Part shown: piece after piece, positions 1 through 14,300 of the stretch
Numbering within the stretch: the stretch's first letter is position 1
Layout of the letters: every line of letters begins with the position of its first letter
DNA from: Cornus controversa
Lineage: Eukaryota > Streptophyta > Magnoliopsida > Cornales > Cornaceae
DNA: 64,000 bases
Direction: 5' to 3'
Assembly: GCA_026545225.1 (NCBI GenBank)
Contig: CM048849.1
Span: 45,780,336-45,844,335, forward strand
Translations under genes and position numbers: made by a program
The notes under the pieces: model-generated
What the model saw: the letters and a program-made list of their open reading frames with translations, nothing else
Databases searched by the model: none
Told to the model about the DNA's origin: nothing

Positions 1-128
1 AGAAAAGCTACACAGATACTATAACCAAACATAAGTGAAAAGAGTGCAGCTTGAAGTATGCTACCAACAGCATAAGGTGGGACGAGCCAAGAAAAAAAAA
101 AAATTGGCATACTACAAGTGGCCCACAA

Positions 129-1065
129 TAAAGGCTCAAGGCGCACTAAGGCACCAAAGGTCTTCTGGAGCCTAAGCACAAGGCATAATATAAAGCGCGA
201 GCCTAATTGAAGTAAGGCGCGTGTGTGATAATAATGCATATTAATTAAAAGTATAAAAAGATTAATTAAACAACACAACACAAACTTGTGGATTAGCTAA
301 ATCAACATGCATGTCTTTTCTATTTGCATATGAATTCAATAAATGTACAATTGGAATAATTCAAGATATATGACACACATAATAAAAAAATTCTCTAAAA
401 ATGGTATTTTCGATATATCAACTACGAGTATCAGGTAAATTAATGCTCATAAATCATTTCATGCATATTCATTAACCAAATTAAATGCAATTAAAAAATA
501 TGAAACAATAAAAAAATATAATCATGCAAATTTTAAACATATATTATCATAAATATTCATAATCAAGCACTAAAAGCAATTAATGTAAGTAGTGAACCAT
601 AAATTTTTTTTTGATAAATTAAGTAGTGAACCATAAATTTATGAATTTTGTCAAATATTTCATAAGTATGATCCATTAAAAGGAAAGAAGCGGAGAGGGC
701 AACCTAAAATAACATGAGATGAAATTATTAAAAACGATTTAAAAAAGTTAAACGTATTAGGTGAAACGGCGACTAATAGAAAAGAATGAAGAAAGAGAAT
801 TCATGTAATAAGGCGAGGATGATGATGATATGATATAGAACATTCTAATTTAGTAGTCATTAAATAAAAAAGAAAATGATATGAATAAACGATTAAAAAA
901 TAAAAGGCGCGCCTTTTTTTAACCTGGAGCCTAGTAAAAAGCACTAGCCTGAGGGCTTTATGTAAGCCTGATTGAAGGGGCCTGCCTGTACTAGGTTGAG
1001 GCATCTAGATGAGCTTTGACGAGCCTGAGGCTTTTTTGGAGCCTAGGCGCACCTTTAACATTTGT
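129..1065. repeat. possible hAT-like non-autonomous element with GCGCC-rich ends
   Basis: Both ends are packed with short motifs such as aggcgcgcc, gcctaggcgc and gagcctgagg, while the middle is AT-rich. The 8-mer GCCCACAA occurs immediately outside both ends (121-128 and 1066-1073), which would suit the 8-bp target duplication of hAT elements, but the terminal inverted repeats are weak. Positions about 660-790 look like the decayed C-terminal tail of an RTE LINE (a GRGRPK-like region). It lies in the intron downstream of OEP37 exon 2. The class is an inference. Confidence 0.4.
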
Positions 1066-1149
1066 GCCCACAACACTGATAGTCCCACAACTACCTCAAA
1101 AGTGAATGTGCAATCTTGTTTAACACCATATGCAAAGAATTATTCTCAC

Positions 1150-2728
1150 CAAACCAACAGACGGAACAGCAGATGACAGTTCAAATTTATAGGCTGGACC
1201 AGCAAGATCAGCAACCATTGACACCTCCCCTTGTTGTGCCTAAGAAAGAAATAAGATTTTGTAAGAGAACATAAAGCATGTATAGTATGAATTGAAAATT
1301 CAACAGTAGGCAGTGGCATTAGTCCATTACAATGCTAGGAAACAATTTCAGTTCAAGATATATCACACAAAGCATTAATATTACTCTCTTAATTTTTATT
1401 TACAAAAAATAGAACTCCAATTAAGGAATTTCAATATTATGATTTAAAATTGTCATGTGAAACAATCATTTAGAGGCTAATTTTTTACCATGAAACTTCA
1501 TCTTGTAAATTGCACCTCAAAGAAATTAATGTGAATGATGCTATGAATGGTGCTAATCTAACTATGCAGGTTTAAAACTCGGTACAAATAAGTAATAACA
1601 CTAGAAAATTTTCAACAAAGCTCCATGGAAAGTTAAAAGGGGTTATAATATATAAAATCATTCATAATAAGGGCAATCCTAGTGAACAAGCTTCACCAAT
1701 GTGGGAAAAGTAAGTTTCATCAATATGGAGTAGAAAGATGGCAGCTTTTGTAAAACAGTACCCTATATGTTATGCGAATTGAAAATCGTTATAAATGGAA
1801 CAAATATTCATCCGTCAACCACAAAAGGAAGCATGTTATTAACCACATCCTAGACCAAAGATTGTTGAGTAAATGAACATTTCTTCTTAAAACCAGTGTC
1901 GATGATAAGTTCCCAGCTACTGGAAGAAATCACATTGAGCAATAGATAAATTCTTTCCTTTTTGAAAGAATTTTGCAGGATTGCATTATAATTCTCATAA
2001 ATAGGCAAACTGCTATCTAAATACATAGCACCAGACCTTAAATCTCTTGTTCACTAACATATGGTGGGATTTCCAGTTTTCAGTTCTATCAGTGCCATTA
2101 AGTTCAGAATCACACGCAGATGGAGAGAGAAAAGGTATAATTTTATATTTACATTATAAATAAATTCTCTAAAATCAATTCATTCAGGCTCTTGCCATCC
2201 TCTGGTCACAAAATTCACAAAGTGAGCGAAAGAGAGAAACTAGACCAATCAATGAAGCTAATTCAACTCCAAAAACATAAACTGATCAAAGGAATTGCTT
2301 ATATATACATATACAACATATATGTAGAAAGTGAGAGAAAAGGAGGGGACCTTGACATCATGAGCAGCTTTCAACTGCAAACCGGGACCAACATCTAGAA
2401 ACCCCTTGACAAATGCGTTCTGATCTTCGAGATCATAGTGGAGCGAAAGGTGCTTCGAGGTGAGGGCCAATTGGGGCTGGAAGATCTCTCCCTTGTGGTT
2501 GTTCTGAAAGGACAGCTTCAGCTTCGCGAGGTTATCGAACAACTTGCTTGATATCTTGTGCAAGAAGATGGAGCTATCACTGTCGAACTCCGATGTGACT
2601 CTTATGCTCGGTCGCCGAGGCAACCGTATGAAGCCACCGCCGTGGGTTGGCGGCGGCGGCTGCGGAGGATCGCCGGCGGTTGCCGGTGGTCCGAGTGAGT
2701 TAGGGTTTGGTGGTACTGATTCCACCAT
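1150..2728 (-). CDS. OEP37: outer envelope pore protein 37, first two coding exons (partial)
   Basis: OEP37 is a beta-barrel, cation-selective channel of the chloroplast outer envelope. Exon 1 is 2728-2351 (126 codons, start ATG at 2728) and exon 2 is 1239-1150 (30 codons). Both junctions are GT-AG and in phase 0. The product starts with a proline-rich tail, then PSIRVTSEFDSDSSIFLHKI, a stretch that matches the family closely as I recall it, followed by LSLHYDLEDQ and AQQGEVSMVADL. The remaining exons are expected left of position 1; nothing downstream in the window continues the barrel. The upstream leader is rich in CT on the coding strand. A longer ORF that reads through the exon 1 donor into the intron is spurious. 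The call rests on remembered family sequence and on the neighbouring genes having the same order in Arabidopsis. Confidence 0.9.
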
Positions 2729-3659
2729 TGTGTAGTTATCTCTTTCTGTTGAATTTGAGGTTAGAGAGAGATGAGGGAGGTGAGGACTGCGAAGAGACAG
2801 AGAGAGAGTTTGGATTTTTTTTTTCTTTTATTGTGATTTTAGGCGGAAATGTAGATGGAGATTGATTCCGACAATTTTATCAATTAAAAAATGGGGGTTT
2901 CAAATTTTGAGCACCAAACCAAAATTTGAATAAAGGTTAATTGGGATTTGGACCATTTGGTACCAAATTACACCTAACCTAGATGTGAAAGTTGAACATA
3001 ACAAGTAGATCAAAACCCATACGTGGGTTTTTTTGCATGATCAATTTGACAAGGTTTTTATCACATAATATATGAATAAAATTCACACTATGCAAAATCT
3101 TGAGGTTTATTGTTTAATAGCACTCTCTCTCTTTCGTTAATATTACTACTCAAGCAAAATATTTATTTAGAATATCATTTTGTTCTTTAAATTGTGTGTA
3201 AAGACTAATAAAAATTATTTTAAACATGAGCACAAATTGGTAAAATTACAACTTTCATTAACACTATTAGAGTTTCATTTGAGAGCGTTACAAGTTGGAG
3301 TTTTACTAATTTGTCTTTACATATGAAAAGAACATATTATAATTGTCAAGAGTCAACAACCAACCTAAATATATTTCTTAAAAATTGATTAGTGCTGGGA
3401 AGCCCAACAACCAACTCCGATTATAAGGAGTGAACATTGTTTTCCAATAATAGTTTTTAGTGCAATTACACAAAATAAAAATGATATAAAAACTTGATTA
3501 ATAACTAATGGAGGAATGTGTTATTAAACTGTAATACTCAAGGATTACATATCATCATCATTTTCTTAATCTCATATGAATAGGGTCCGTCACATAAATT
3601 ATCTCCAATTGAATGAGAATTTATAAAAAAGTTTTATAATTGGTTATCTCATCTGACAT
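2729..3659. other. OEP37 leader and 5' flank
   Basis: The first 100 bases upstream of the OEP37 start are rich in CT on the minus strand, typical of a plant 5' leader. No clear TATA box was found. Beyond about 2840 the DNA is AT-rich with no recognisable gene. Confidence 0.5.
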
Positions 3660-6190
3660 TTTTTTTTTCTGGCAGCCTCAGAATTGAGAGCTTGAACAAG
3701 CCAATTGGGCCAAATTTTCTAATGAACGTCACCAATCTTTGAATGTAGAGCTCATTTACCAATGTTATAAGCCACCAAATTGTAGGTTCTAGGAATCCAG
3801 CGAAGGACAAATTCTTATGGTAAGACATAAGAGATTTGATTCGTCCAGCAACACAGAGGAGAGAATGTTGGATGGAGAGAGATTAATTACGTTAAGACAA
3901 TCTCCTTCCAAATTGACATGATCATATCCCCCATTTGATGAGAAGGGAGAGACTTTCTCTAAGAGTAAAGGCTTCTACAACCTCAGGATTGTAAATATTA
4001 TGCATGAAAAAAGAGGCAACACGAACAGTTCTTCCCTTGAAGTCTCGAAGGATAAGGCCACCACCTACCAACTTAGATGAATTAGAGAATTCTGAATCAA
4101 AATTCAGCTTAAAACGACCTTCCTCTGGAGGAGCCCAGTTAAGAGGACGATCGAGGTAAGAGGAAAGTTGAGGGTGCAAAGGGTGATTAAGAGCAGAGAT
4201 TTCAAAAAATTCAGTGAAATTTTGTAAGGCTCGATTGATAATATCTTTCGGTTCCCATCTTATGGAGTTAAAGTGCCAACAATTACGGCTTTTCCAAATT
4301 TGCCAGAGAATAAAGGATCCATGACCCATAAGATCCTTTGAGAAGGGATCGGATTTCCAGATATCTAAGAGAGCCTGCCACTGTTGAGCCCATGGGATGA
4401 AGACAGAAGAGTTGAATTGCATGCGAAGAAGACTGATCTGCCAGACCATTTGGGAACAGGGACACTTGCAAAAGATATGGAAAATGGTTTCAGGCTCTGA
4501 GTTACACAATCTGCAAGTATCATCTCGAATTATACGCCTAGATTTAAGGTTTGAGAGGACTAGAAGTTTTTCGTGAGCACATTGCCAAAAAAAGAAATGA
4601 ATTTTTTGCTTAACATTGATAGACCAAAAGTTATTCCATTGTGGCTTAAATTCTTGGGCATGACTATTAGAGGCTTGGTCAATTGAGGAAAGCAGGCGAT
4701 GTCTGATGTTATAAGCAATTTTTTACGCATTTTTGACTTAAAAATTCCCATCTGAAGAGGCATTCCAGATTAAGGAGTCTGTCCCTTAAGTCACGCGAAA
4801 CAGAATCTGGAGGATCAAATTACAATCTCTTAGATTGAAAAGTTGCTTGATGTGGTTGACTTTCTAGGCAACAGTGGTGACAAGGTTATGTAGAGGGGGA
4901 GGAAAAGTGATGCAAGAGTTCACCAAATCTAGAAGCCATGGATCAGTCCAACAGTTAACCTTGGAGCCATCTGCAATTCACCATTTGAGGCCTTTTAAGA
5001 TGATATGCTTGACAGATTGAATGCCTTTCCAAGCCCATGAGGCAGAGGGTTTATAAGGGGAATCAAGAACAAGCAAGGGTTGAAGTACTTGCTTTTGTAA
5101 AGATGGAAGAGAAGGGAGTTATCTTCCTTGGTGAGTCTCCAAGCAATCTTTGACAAAAGAGCTTGATTGAAAACCTCAAGATCTTTAAAACCCAATCCCT
5201 CCTCAACTTTGGAATCACAGAGTTTCATCCAACTGATCCACTTAACTTGGTTGCTTTTTCCTTTACCGCTCCACCAAAAGTTCATTAGTTTGATGTTAAG
5301 AGAAGAGCATATACTAATGGGAAGCTTGAAACAAGACATGGTGAAGTTTGGCAAGGTAAAAAAGATTGATTTGATGAGAATTTCTCGACCGGCTTTCTAG
5401 AGGAGAGTTCCTTTGGTGAGTTTGACTCTGGAACTTACTTTTTAAGAAAAGTATTTGAAGGAATCAAGTTTGGATCTTCCAACAAATATTGGAAGCCCAA
5501 GATACTTGTTGCACCAACCACTTTCAAGGATATTGAGGATTCTGTTGCATTGTTCTCTATCATGGAGGGGTGTGTTGGGACTGTAGAAGGCTCCAAATTT
5601 ATCAAAATTAACTTTTTGTCATGTGAGAGCTTCATAATCCTGCAAAACCTTTTTCAAATTGTTGACTTCATAGGTGTTAGCTTTACAAAAAATAATCGCG
5701 TTATCAACAAAAAGAAGGTGGGTTAAAGGGGGAAGTTCTCGGGTTAGAGAGATGCCACTTATAAGGTTTTGATGGACTGTTTGGTTGAGAAGAATAGTAA
5801 GGCCTTCTGTACAAAGTAAGAGCAAATAGGGGGATAAGGGGTCTCCTTGGTGGAGTCCCCTATATGGATAGATGAGCCCACCTGATTCACTATTAAGATT
5901 AATGGAGTATGTGACAGAAGAAATGCAGGACATGATGATTTTTATCCATTGAGGGTCGAAGCCCAGTTTAGAAAGGATATTATAAAGAAATTTCCATTCG
6001 ACTTTGTCAAAGGCCTTCGCCATATCAAGTTTAAGAGCTAAGAAGTTGGTTCCCCCTTTCCGTTTGGATTTTAGAAAATGTAGAAGTTCATGGACAATAA
6101 GGGTATTGTCTTGAATGGATCTGGAGGGAATGAATGCGCTCTAATTTGAACTTATGATGTTGGTGAGCAAAGGTTTTAGGTACACGCAAT
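3660..6190 (-). mobile_element. decayed L1-type LINE, RT to RNase H, 5'-truncated
   Basis: On the minus strand, pieces of a plant L1 ORF2 appear in order. The reverse transcriptase spans about 6150-5620, with AFIPSRSIQDNTLI, MAKAFDKVEWKFLY, YRGLHQGDPLSPYLL, and LLFVDN where FADD is usual. The post-RT region is about 5354-4995. A CCHC-like zf-RVT region (CNSEPETIFHIFCKCPCSQM) begins near 4509, and an RNase H-like domain (LNFDSEFS, GGGLILRDFKG) runs to about 3920. Several stops and frame changes separate the pieces, and the FADD core is altered, so it is inactive. The plus-strand T run near 3660-3669 is probably the poly(A) tail. The 5' part (endonuclease and ORF1) is missing. No target duplication was identified. 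Confidence 0.88.
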
Positions 6191-6860
6191 GGGAGATCAC
6201 ATGTATAATGTATAATACATAGAAGAAGTCTTTGTAATTTCAATAATTTAGGAAAAATGTTTAGTGTAATTTATCAATTTTTTAGTTCTTAAACATGTTA
6301 TTTTTCATGCTTTTTTATATTTCGACAAAGAATTGTTATTTTTAGCTCTTAAACATGATATTTTACATGTTTTTTATATTTTGATGGAGAATTATTGACA
6401 CTAATTACTTATCAATCGATTTATATTCTACTTTTAAACCATTTTGTATAATTAAATCCAAAATATGCACTCAATAGTGCATGTAAATTAACTTTTCTTG
6501 AAAATGTCAAATTACAATAGTTAAAAACATTGCTGCAGATACAAAAATAACATTTTCAAATGTCAACGAAAACTTTTAGGTATTTTGCAAAAAACATTGT
6601 TCAATCATGTTCAAATAAACAATTTTTTTGAACTATTTTTAGTTTTTGCTTACATGAGAATAACTATTATTTGTAAAAAAAACTGAACTAAAAAGACTTT
6701 TAATTTCCTTATTACCATTTGGAAGTGAAATTTTCAACCTATAAAATGCCCCAAATATCTTAAATCACAATACTATTTTTCTATATTAGATTATCTACAA
6801 ACTTTCTTCATAAATCTTTCAAAGCTAGGCTTAAAGTAATTGTTAAGCTTTTACCGTCTT
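6191..6860. other. AT-rich spacer
   Basis: No coding potential, inverted repeat or family signature was seen between the L1 remnant and the repeats that follow. Confidence 0.4.
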
Positions 6861-7680
6861 ACTGACATATGGTTACTGACATATGGTGACCTTGTAAACG
6901 GATTACCACACTAGCGAGCTAAAAATTATGGCCTAGGAAGGTAAATGTCAAAAGTAAATTGTTTATATGTGTGATTTTGTCTCCAAATGGACCATTACAA
7001 ATAGTATCAAAGTCGGATCTTACATCGCTAGGAGTCCAACCACGCCTTAGAGTCCAACCAAAATGTAACCAACCATAATCATCAAAGATGCATAGGAGTC
7101 CAACCACGCCTAAGAGTCCAACCAAAAGTGTAACCCACCATAGCATGGTGAGGGCGGTGAGCTCAATTGGACAGTAATAGTGGCGAAGTGATCCAGTAAA
7201 TGGAAAACCCTCGTGAAGTAGACTTGTTATAAAGCTCTGTTAGAAATGGAAGAGGATACTCCCTAAAACGGAGTCCTACGTTGAAGTGGACTTATTACAG
7301 AGTCTCGGATAGGTGGGATTGGTTGTCACCAACACGTTGCCAAGTTTGTATGATTCCTCGAAGTGGTCCCGATCATAGGGTGGTTATGGAATTGGTTGTC
7401 ACCAACACATTGCCAAGATTGTATGATTCCTGATCATATGGTTGTTATCGGAGGGGTCAATCTTTGGAGTCGACCAATCATGGGACCAAGAGTGAGTATA
7501 TATGCATACCTTGTTGCTTACCCTTAAATTGCATTGTAATGAATGAGCATGTGCAGTGTAACCCACCATAATCATCAAAGATGCATGCATGAAACAATGG
7601 GTGAGAAACAAAGAAACAAAAACCAATTGAATCCACACTCGAGAGCTTTGTAGCTGAACAAACTGGAACCAGATCCCCAC
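6861..7680. repeat. unclassified repetitive segment, possibly a non-autonomous LTR-type internal region
   Basis: Internal direct repeats: the phrase with gagtccaaccacgcc occurs near 7030 and 7090; ggttgtcaccaacac occurs near 7320 and 7390; a block with ccaccataatcatcaaag recurs near 7070 and 7565. At about 6995-7015 the string agtatcaaagtcggatct resembles a tRNA-Met-type primer binding site. No paired LTRs were found, so the class is a guess. Confidence 0.25.
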
Positions 7681-8364
7681 CAGTAATACAATTATACAAC
7701 AACACAGCTACAACACTCGTGCAACAACTTTAAAAAAATTACCCAACGTATTTGTATCAAAGATACAACACATACAAACATATTACATCGTGCTAGTTGT
7801 TGCATTCACGATGTGAAGTTATTGCATTAGAGACAACAGACACAGGACCAAAATGACATAAGACAGGATCCTGGTTCCATTATGTTGTAGAGATAATTGC
7901 AATACTGATTCTTTTCTTCTATTTGTTCCCTGAATGGGGTATACAATACTGATTCTGCACTCGCATATATGTAGAGAGAGAGAAACTAATAGTTTGGCAT
8001 AGCTGATTCTTCACATGTAACAGAGAGAGAAAGTAACTGGTATTATTGCATTGCTGATTCTTCACTCACACATATAAGTAGGTATATAGGTGTACCAAGT
8101 TTTGCTTTTGATTTCTACAACGATAAGACCCTGAAAAAACAGTTGCTTTTACAAGATCCTTAAAATAAAAAACACTTAAAGCAGAAAGCAACGTTCAACC
8201 CAAACTGCTTGAGATTCACCCTCATACCAACTATAATGGATTTTACATCCACTTACAAAACCCTGCCATCAACACTAAAAAAACAGAAGACATTCTCCAC
8301 CCCAACATATACTCTGACGGCGCAGATGCAAGAAAACCACATGTACTTCGTAGATACAAAGTTA
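7681..8364 (-). other. 3' flank and probable 3' UTR of LARP6B
   Basis: The stop codon of the LARP6B model is at 8365-8367 on the minus strand, so the bases just left of it are its 3' UTR. No other feature is recognised. ORFs in this stretch are shadows. Confidence 0.5.
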
Positions 8365-11300
8365 TTACCCAATATTAACAGCAACCGGCTTTCCTCGACC
8401 CAAGGAAAACCCTCTAGTACCGTCTGGCATGCGGGGCCCAGGGGGCTGTTTTGCCACCGTTGGATGCTCCATGATGAAAGCATTGTCTGAAGGGGGAGTC
8501 CCTACATGGCTTCCACGGTTATTATGATGGTATTGAGCCCTTCCACGTCCCTTTCCTCGCCCACGATTACGCCCTTTCCTCTGCACACCTTCCTTATCCT
8601 TATCGTTCGCGTGATCATCTCCCTGTCCAAGCAGAGTTACAGAATGGGTCTTATAAAGCTCACTACAAGGCAAAAAGAAGTTGACAGGTTTTGGAAGCAC
8701 ATAAGACACATAAATTTCTTTGTATCCATCAAAGCAATTGAAATGAGCTTAGTATATATTATCAGAAAACAGGTTGTTACAACGTAACACTAATTATAAA
8801 ATCCAAGGTGAACTAAAAGGGGTATGAATACAATCAGCCTATTCACAAAAAACTAAGCCAACCAAAATGCCCGCAAAGGCAACCCTTCTTTTTACAAGGA
8901 TATAAATTTGTTGTTAACTTGATACATTCTTGTGCTATTATAAGAGAATTGTACTGTGAGTTCCTAGAACCACTCTTGGGTAGGGGTGACAAAATTGGAC
9001 ACGTCACGAGTTAAGTGGGTTTGAGGTAAACCGACACGTTTAATAAACGGGTTAACACAAACATAACACGCAAAAAAATGTGTTAAATTTAGGTCTAAGC
9101 TGTCTAACTCGCGACACGATTACAACACGAGTTACTCATATATTCTGGTTTTATTCAAACTTATATATACATAATTATATATATTGCAATTGTTTGTAAT
9201 CAATTTGTTTGTTTACAGGACTGATGTAGGCATAAAATGCAAGGATAAGATTGCTACGATGTCTTTCTAGTTGTTGAATCACCTTAGTATGTATAGATAT
9301 GTACTTTATTTTTTATACGATCTTCAAAGAGTTTTTTTTGGGGTAGAGAAACTCATATCATATAAGTTAAATAGATTAAAAAAGTTACTAAACGAGTCAT
9401 GCCATTATAGGACATGTTTATTAAACGAATCGACACGTGTAACACATTTAATAAACTGGTTGGGTTAGTGTTGAGGGTCACTGACACGATTATTAAATGG
9501 ATTGGAATTGACACGACACGGGAACAGGAATTGCCACCCCTACTTTATCCACAAATACTAAACGAAGACAAGAATGACAGGAAATAACTCTTTCAAAAAA
9601 AAGGGGAATTGAATTTGAATCATTTTATTATCACGTGGTTTCCAAATAACCCCATATGAAATGGCAAATAAAGCTTAATAAATTTCAAAGGCACTTACTG
9701 CATGCTCCTGTGATTGGGCATCAGACTGTCGAGAAGGATCTTCTAAGTTCCTCTCACTTGGCTGTTGCGGCTCTGATGTAGATGTGTCATCTTCGTCATG
9801 GTTAGCCTCACCTTCATGCCCAACCTTCTTTGCTCGCGCTTGACCAGATTTTGCCTACAAATTGAAGAATGCATACTTCAATGGACAAATCCAGGAGCTA
9901 AGATAATCAATTACATCGAGTAAACACATAAAAACTTGCTCAATCAAGCTTTGATATGATTTAAAATCAATATCCTGCATCTAAATGCAAGCAATTGGGT
10001 ATTTGAATGGAGGGGGGAAGGAGTTTTCAGGGACAAATCCATGAAAAAGGTGGAACTGTTGTTACCAAAACTTGGAGAACAATGTTCAAACCATTAAAAG
10101 CATCAACTTAGATAGGTTTCACAGTTAGATTCCATGTGAAGTAATTCAAGCCTATATTTCGAAAACAGGTACACAATCAGAAAATGCTTTTAGGTTAATG
10201 CTCGAATCCCTTCATTTCTTTCATCTTCTTGGGTCCAGGGAGTAGCTCTCATCCTGCCCGTTAACCCCCTAAAGCGAATGGAAGCAGAATTCAATTGCAG
10301 GTATTTGGTTCAACTACCATGATCTTTTCAGCCAGTATACATGCACCTCCAATATCTTCATTCCTTCTCAAAACTTCAATATTCTATATATATATATATT
10401 TTCTATCATCATGACTGTCTCATTGAGCATTAAAATTGAATGACTAGACCATTGGTTAACCATCCATCATCCCATCTAACTTAGCGAAAACTGAAATTGC
10501 ATTCAAATAAATAAATATATAAAAAGAACACTTTTTGGTATATACCGTGCGTCTAGGGAATAAACGGACTCTCAAACCACTCCTCCAGTTACCCTCATCA
10601 TTAAGTTCCACAACCTGAGAAAAATACTCCACATGTTATCTTCTCTGATGACCACAGGGTGGAAAAAAGTGAGGAAAGAAACCTTTGACTCAGAGAAAGC
10701 AATAATACTCACCGCCTTTTCAACCAGTTCAACAGATTCATATTCCACAAATGCATGCAACTACAAAAAAATAAATAGAGTTCAAGTATTAGAGACTAGT
10801 ATCTTACATGCATTTGTATATAGTTGATCTTGCAGGGGTGGGGGGAAGTACATAGAAAAAAAGCAATTGCACAGATAAAGAACAAATTCAGAGTATAATT
10901 CTCACAATCCAAATCCAGATGATCTATTATTGAATAGTAAAACTTCATAACAGATAGGATTTAAACAGGGTTGAAAGTTGAGTATACATCACTGTTATGA
11001 AAGAATAACACATTGGGCACATACTCCGCTCTCTGGCCTGTTAAGCAGATATCGTCTCAGCCCTCAGGCAAGTGCATCCGCAAACCACACACATCAACCA
11101 GGCATCAAAATACTGTTCCCTGGCGGGGATGCCCTAAACGGTTTCTCATTCATAAATCAATGATTCAATGTACTTTTCACCTAGTGGCAACTGCATAAAC
11201 GGTATATATTGGCACTGACCCCTCCCCCCAAAGTTCTGACAAGTGCTGCCTTTTTGTGATACTTCAATGCTGTGGAACCTCAATATTTATGCTTGCCTGC

Positions 11301-14300
11301 CCCCCACCCTCACCAAAACAAAAAAACAAAAATCATGATCCCCATTGAATCCAGATTCAGCATTGTAATGTTTGAATTGACCGCTTCCAACTTTTTATAT
11401 TAATAAAATTATTCTAATGAATCACAAAGTATTATTTTAGTAATATCCATTAGTACAAATGTAAATAAACACACAAACACATATATATTTACCATATATA
11501 TTTTTTGTACCTTCAAACATTTAGTACAATGAAATCTTAAGAGTAATTATTACCATAAAAGAAGACACTATAAAAGATATATAATGATATAACTTTAATT
11601 TAACTTTTTAAGCATTTACTAGATGTGAAATGTTAGAATGTCCAAAATTTCAAATCAAAGGTAAGCTTCCTTATGAGGACATCAAATATTATTTCACAAT
11701 CTGAATTTTCTATTTAAACAATGGAAAACTTAAAAAAAATCTTTTCATACCAGAAAGGGAACAAAAGAAAGAGAGAGAGAGAGAGAGGGCCCCCTATTAT
11801 GGTCTTCCTAAGGAACAAGATCCATATCTGCCACTGTTTTCACCAAACTTATCATGTATTCATGATGAGTAAAGGAACACAAAGCCTTTTCCACAACTAC
11901 TTAAAGTTGGCTACATGAATCCTATTTTTCCATTCTACCCTATCCAAGGCCATAGCCTCAATTAAACCACATGTTATCATATCCTTCCTTGCTAACTCTA
12001 CTCAACTTAATTTCGGTCTTTTCCTTCCCTAGGATTACCCTCAATGTGGACCATGTCAATCATCCTAATTCCCACACATCCATCTCCGCATTCGCATTTT
12101 CACCACACTCACTTTATGCATACATTGTTTCTTAGTTGCCCAGCATTTTGTCCCATAAAGAACAACATGTCTAATAGCTGTTTTATAGAACTTCCCGTTC
12201 AATCTTAGAGTGGTACTCTAATCACACAAAATACTAGATGCACTCCTCAATTTTACCCACCCTGCCTTGATTCCATTATAGATATCATCTCCAATTTCTC
12301 CCTCATTATGAATAATTGAGCCTAAATAATGGAAATGCACACATTTTTGTACATTATGCCCCTCAATTTTCACTACACATTTATTAGATTTTCTAAAGTT
12401 ACACTCCATATATTCAGTTTTGTTCCTACTTATCTTAAACCTGTTAAATTCTAGGGTTTCCCTCCAAACCTCCAATTTAACACTTACTCCTCTAGTTTCA
12501 TCAATTAAAACAATAGCAGCAACACATCACTTGCACAATGAAATCTCGTCCTGAATGTCTCGTCAATTCATCCAGAACTAAGGCAAAAAACTACGGTCAT
12601 AATGTTGACCCTTGATATAAGTAATTGGAAATTTATTTGTTTCTCCCACAGTCGTTCTAACTATAGTCACACATCCATCATACATGTCCTTTATTGTGTC
12701 AATATATTCCTTTATGACTCCTATTCTAAAACCCTCCATATTAGATCTCTAGGTACCCATCATAGGGGTTATCTAAATCGATAAAAATCATACGAAGATC
12801 TTTCTTCTTTCATTGTATCTCCTCAATAATTTAATGGTCTTCATCATAGACCTCCCTGGCATAAATCCAAATTGATTTTGCAACACAACAATTTCTCGTC
12901 CTAATCGTTGTTCAATCAATCTCTCCGAGGTGGCACTAAAACAAAGAGCACGCAAAAAATTTACCCAATGGTTACAATTCAATCCATTTCTAACAAATCT
13001 GTAAAGCTATAATGGTGTTAGCATTCCCATGTGCAAGGCATCAAACATATAAAAATACAGAAAATCCCAAATATGACACTCATACGAATTGCAAAACCAA
13101 ATAGACGTAGCTTTGCTGCAGAGAATTCCAGAATCATAAAAAAAACTCGAGTCAGCTATCATCACTAAAATACACAACCGAACTCAGTCTATGGACCTGA
13201 ATAACAACTGCCCAACAAACAGCTATGCAAATATATACCTTGTTACTATAAAGCATGCTATCTGATTTTGCTGATCTAGATGCCGAAGATGCCCCGCCAT
13301 TGGAGGCTTGAGGTTGACAGGTACGAATCGTCTTCACACTGGCAAAAAACCATTAAAACAATTTAATGACCAGAATAGTAGTAAATATTGTTTTAAAAAA
13401 AAATATGTATACAGTTTAAAACTCTTTGAACAGGAGGAGAAAAGAAGGGTACCTCCCAATTGTGGAGAAAATCTTCATGAGGTTCTGGTGGCAATGGTCC
13501 TCAGGTAAATTTTCAGCAACAACTATGCGAGACTACAGAACAAAAGAAGTATAAAACAGTAAAGGCAAGAATAATATATAAAGAGAATCCAATTAACACT
13601 CATTTTGAACAGCAAACATCGGATCTAAATAGAACACTCCATGGTAAAACATAAGTAATTCAAGAATCTATTTGAGCATGGTACCACTCAGAGGAGCATA
13701 TAGGTATTATTTACCACACGCAAGTTGATCTCACATGAAATAAGGAGAATAAGAGTAAAACAGATATTGGTAGGAAACTACCTGCAATTCTTCCATGTCC
13801 GACTCAGTCAAGGGATGCTGGCGTCTGACTTTCTTCCCATCTTCACTAACCACCTATAGGATTAGCATTAAAAAAATAATGATGGTGAAGAAATAGAAAA
13901 GAAAGGAACCTCTGCAAAATAAGAGAATATCAATAAAAATAGTGAACATTTCAGGAAAGAGTATATGAAGGAACTTACAAGTTTTCCAGAGTTCCGCAAA
14001 ATGGTAGCAAGCTGGGAATTACTACTTATGAGCGCTTTAATCTTCTTAAAAGATGTCACAACGGATAATGGCACTAAATAAGACAAGGGAGAAACAGTTA
14101 AGAGTAAATGGCATATCTTATTTTTCTAAAGCCTAAAAACAAATAAAAACTTTGCAACAATCAGGCAACATATATGCACTGGAATCAAGCAACAAACTTC
14201 ACAAACTGCTTTAATCATTTTTTTTTTTTGACAAATGATTTAATCATTTTTTCTTTTTCTTTTTTAAAGTAAAATTTTATAAAAGACGCTCAAAAGGGGA

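Noticed and set aside
8365-8709. 114-codon ORF as a separate small gene
   Set aside because: It is the last exon of LARP6B plus intron 9 sequence. Its N-terminal part lies upstream of the acceptor just before 8622.
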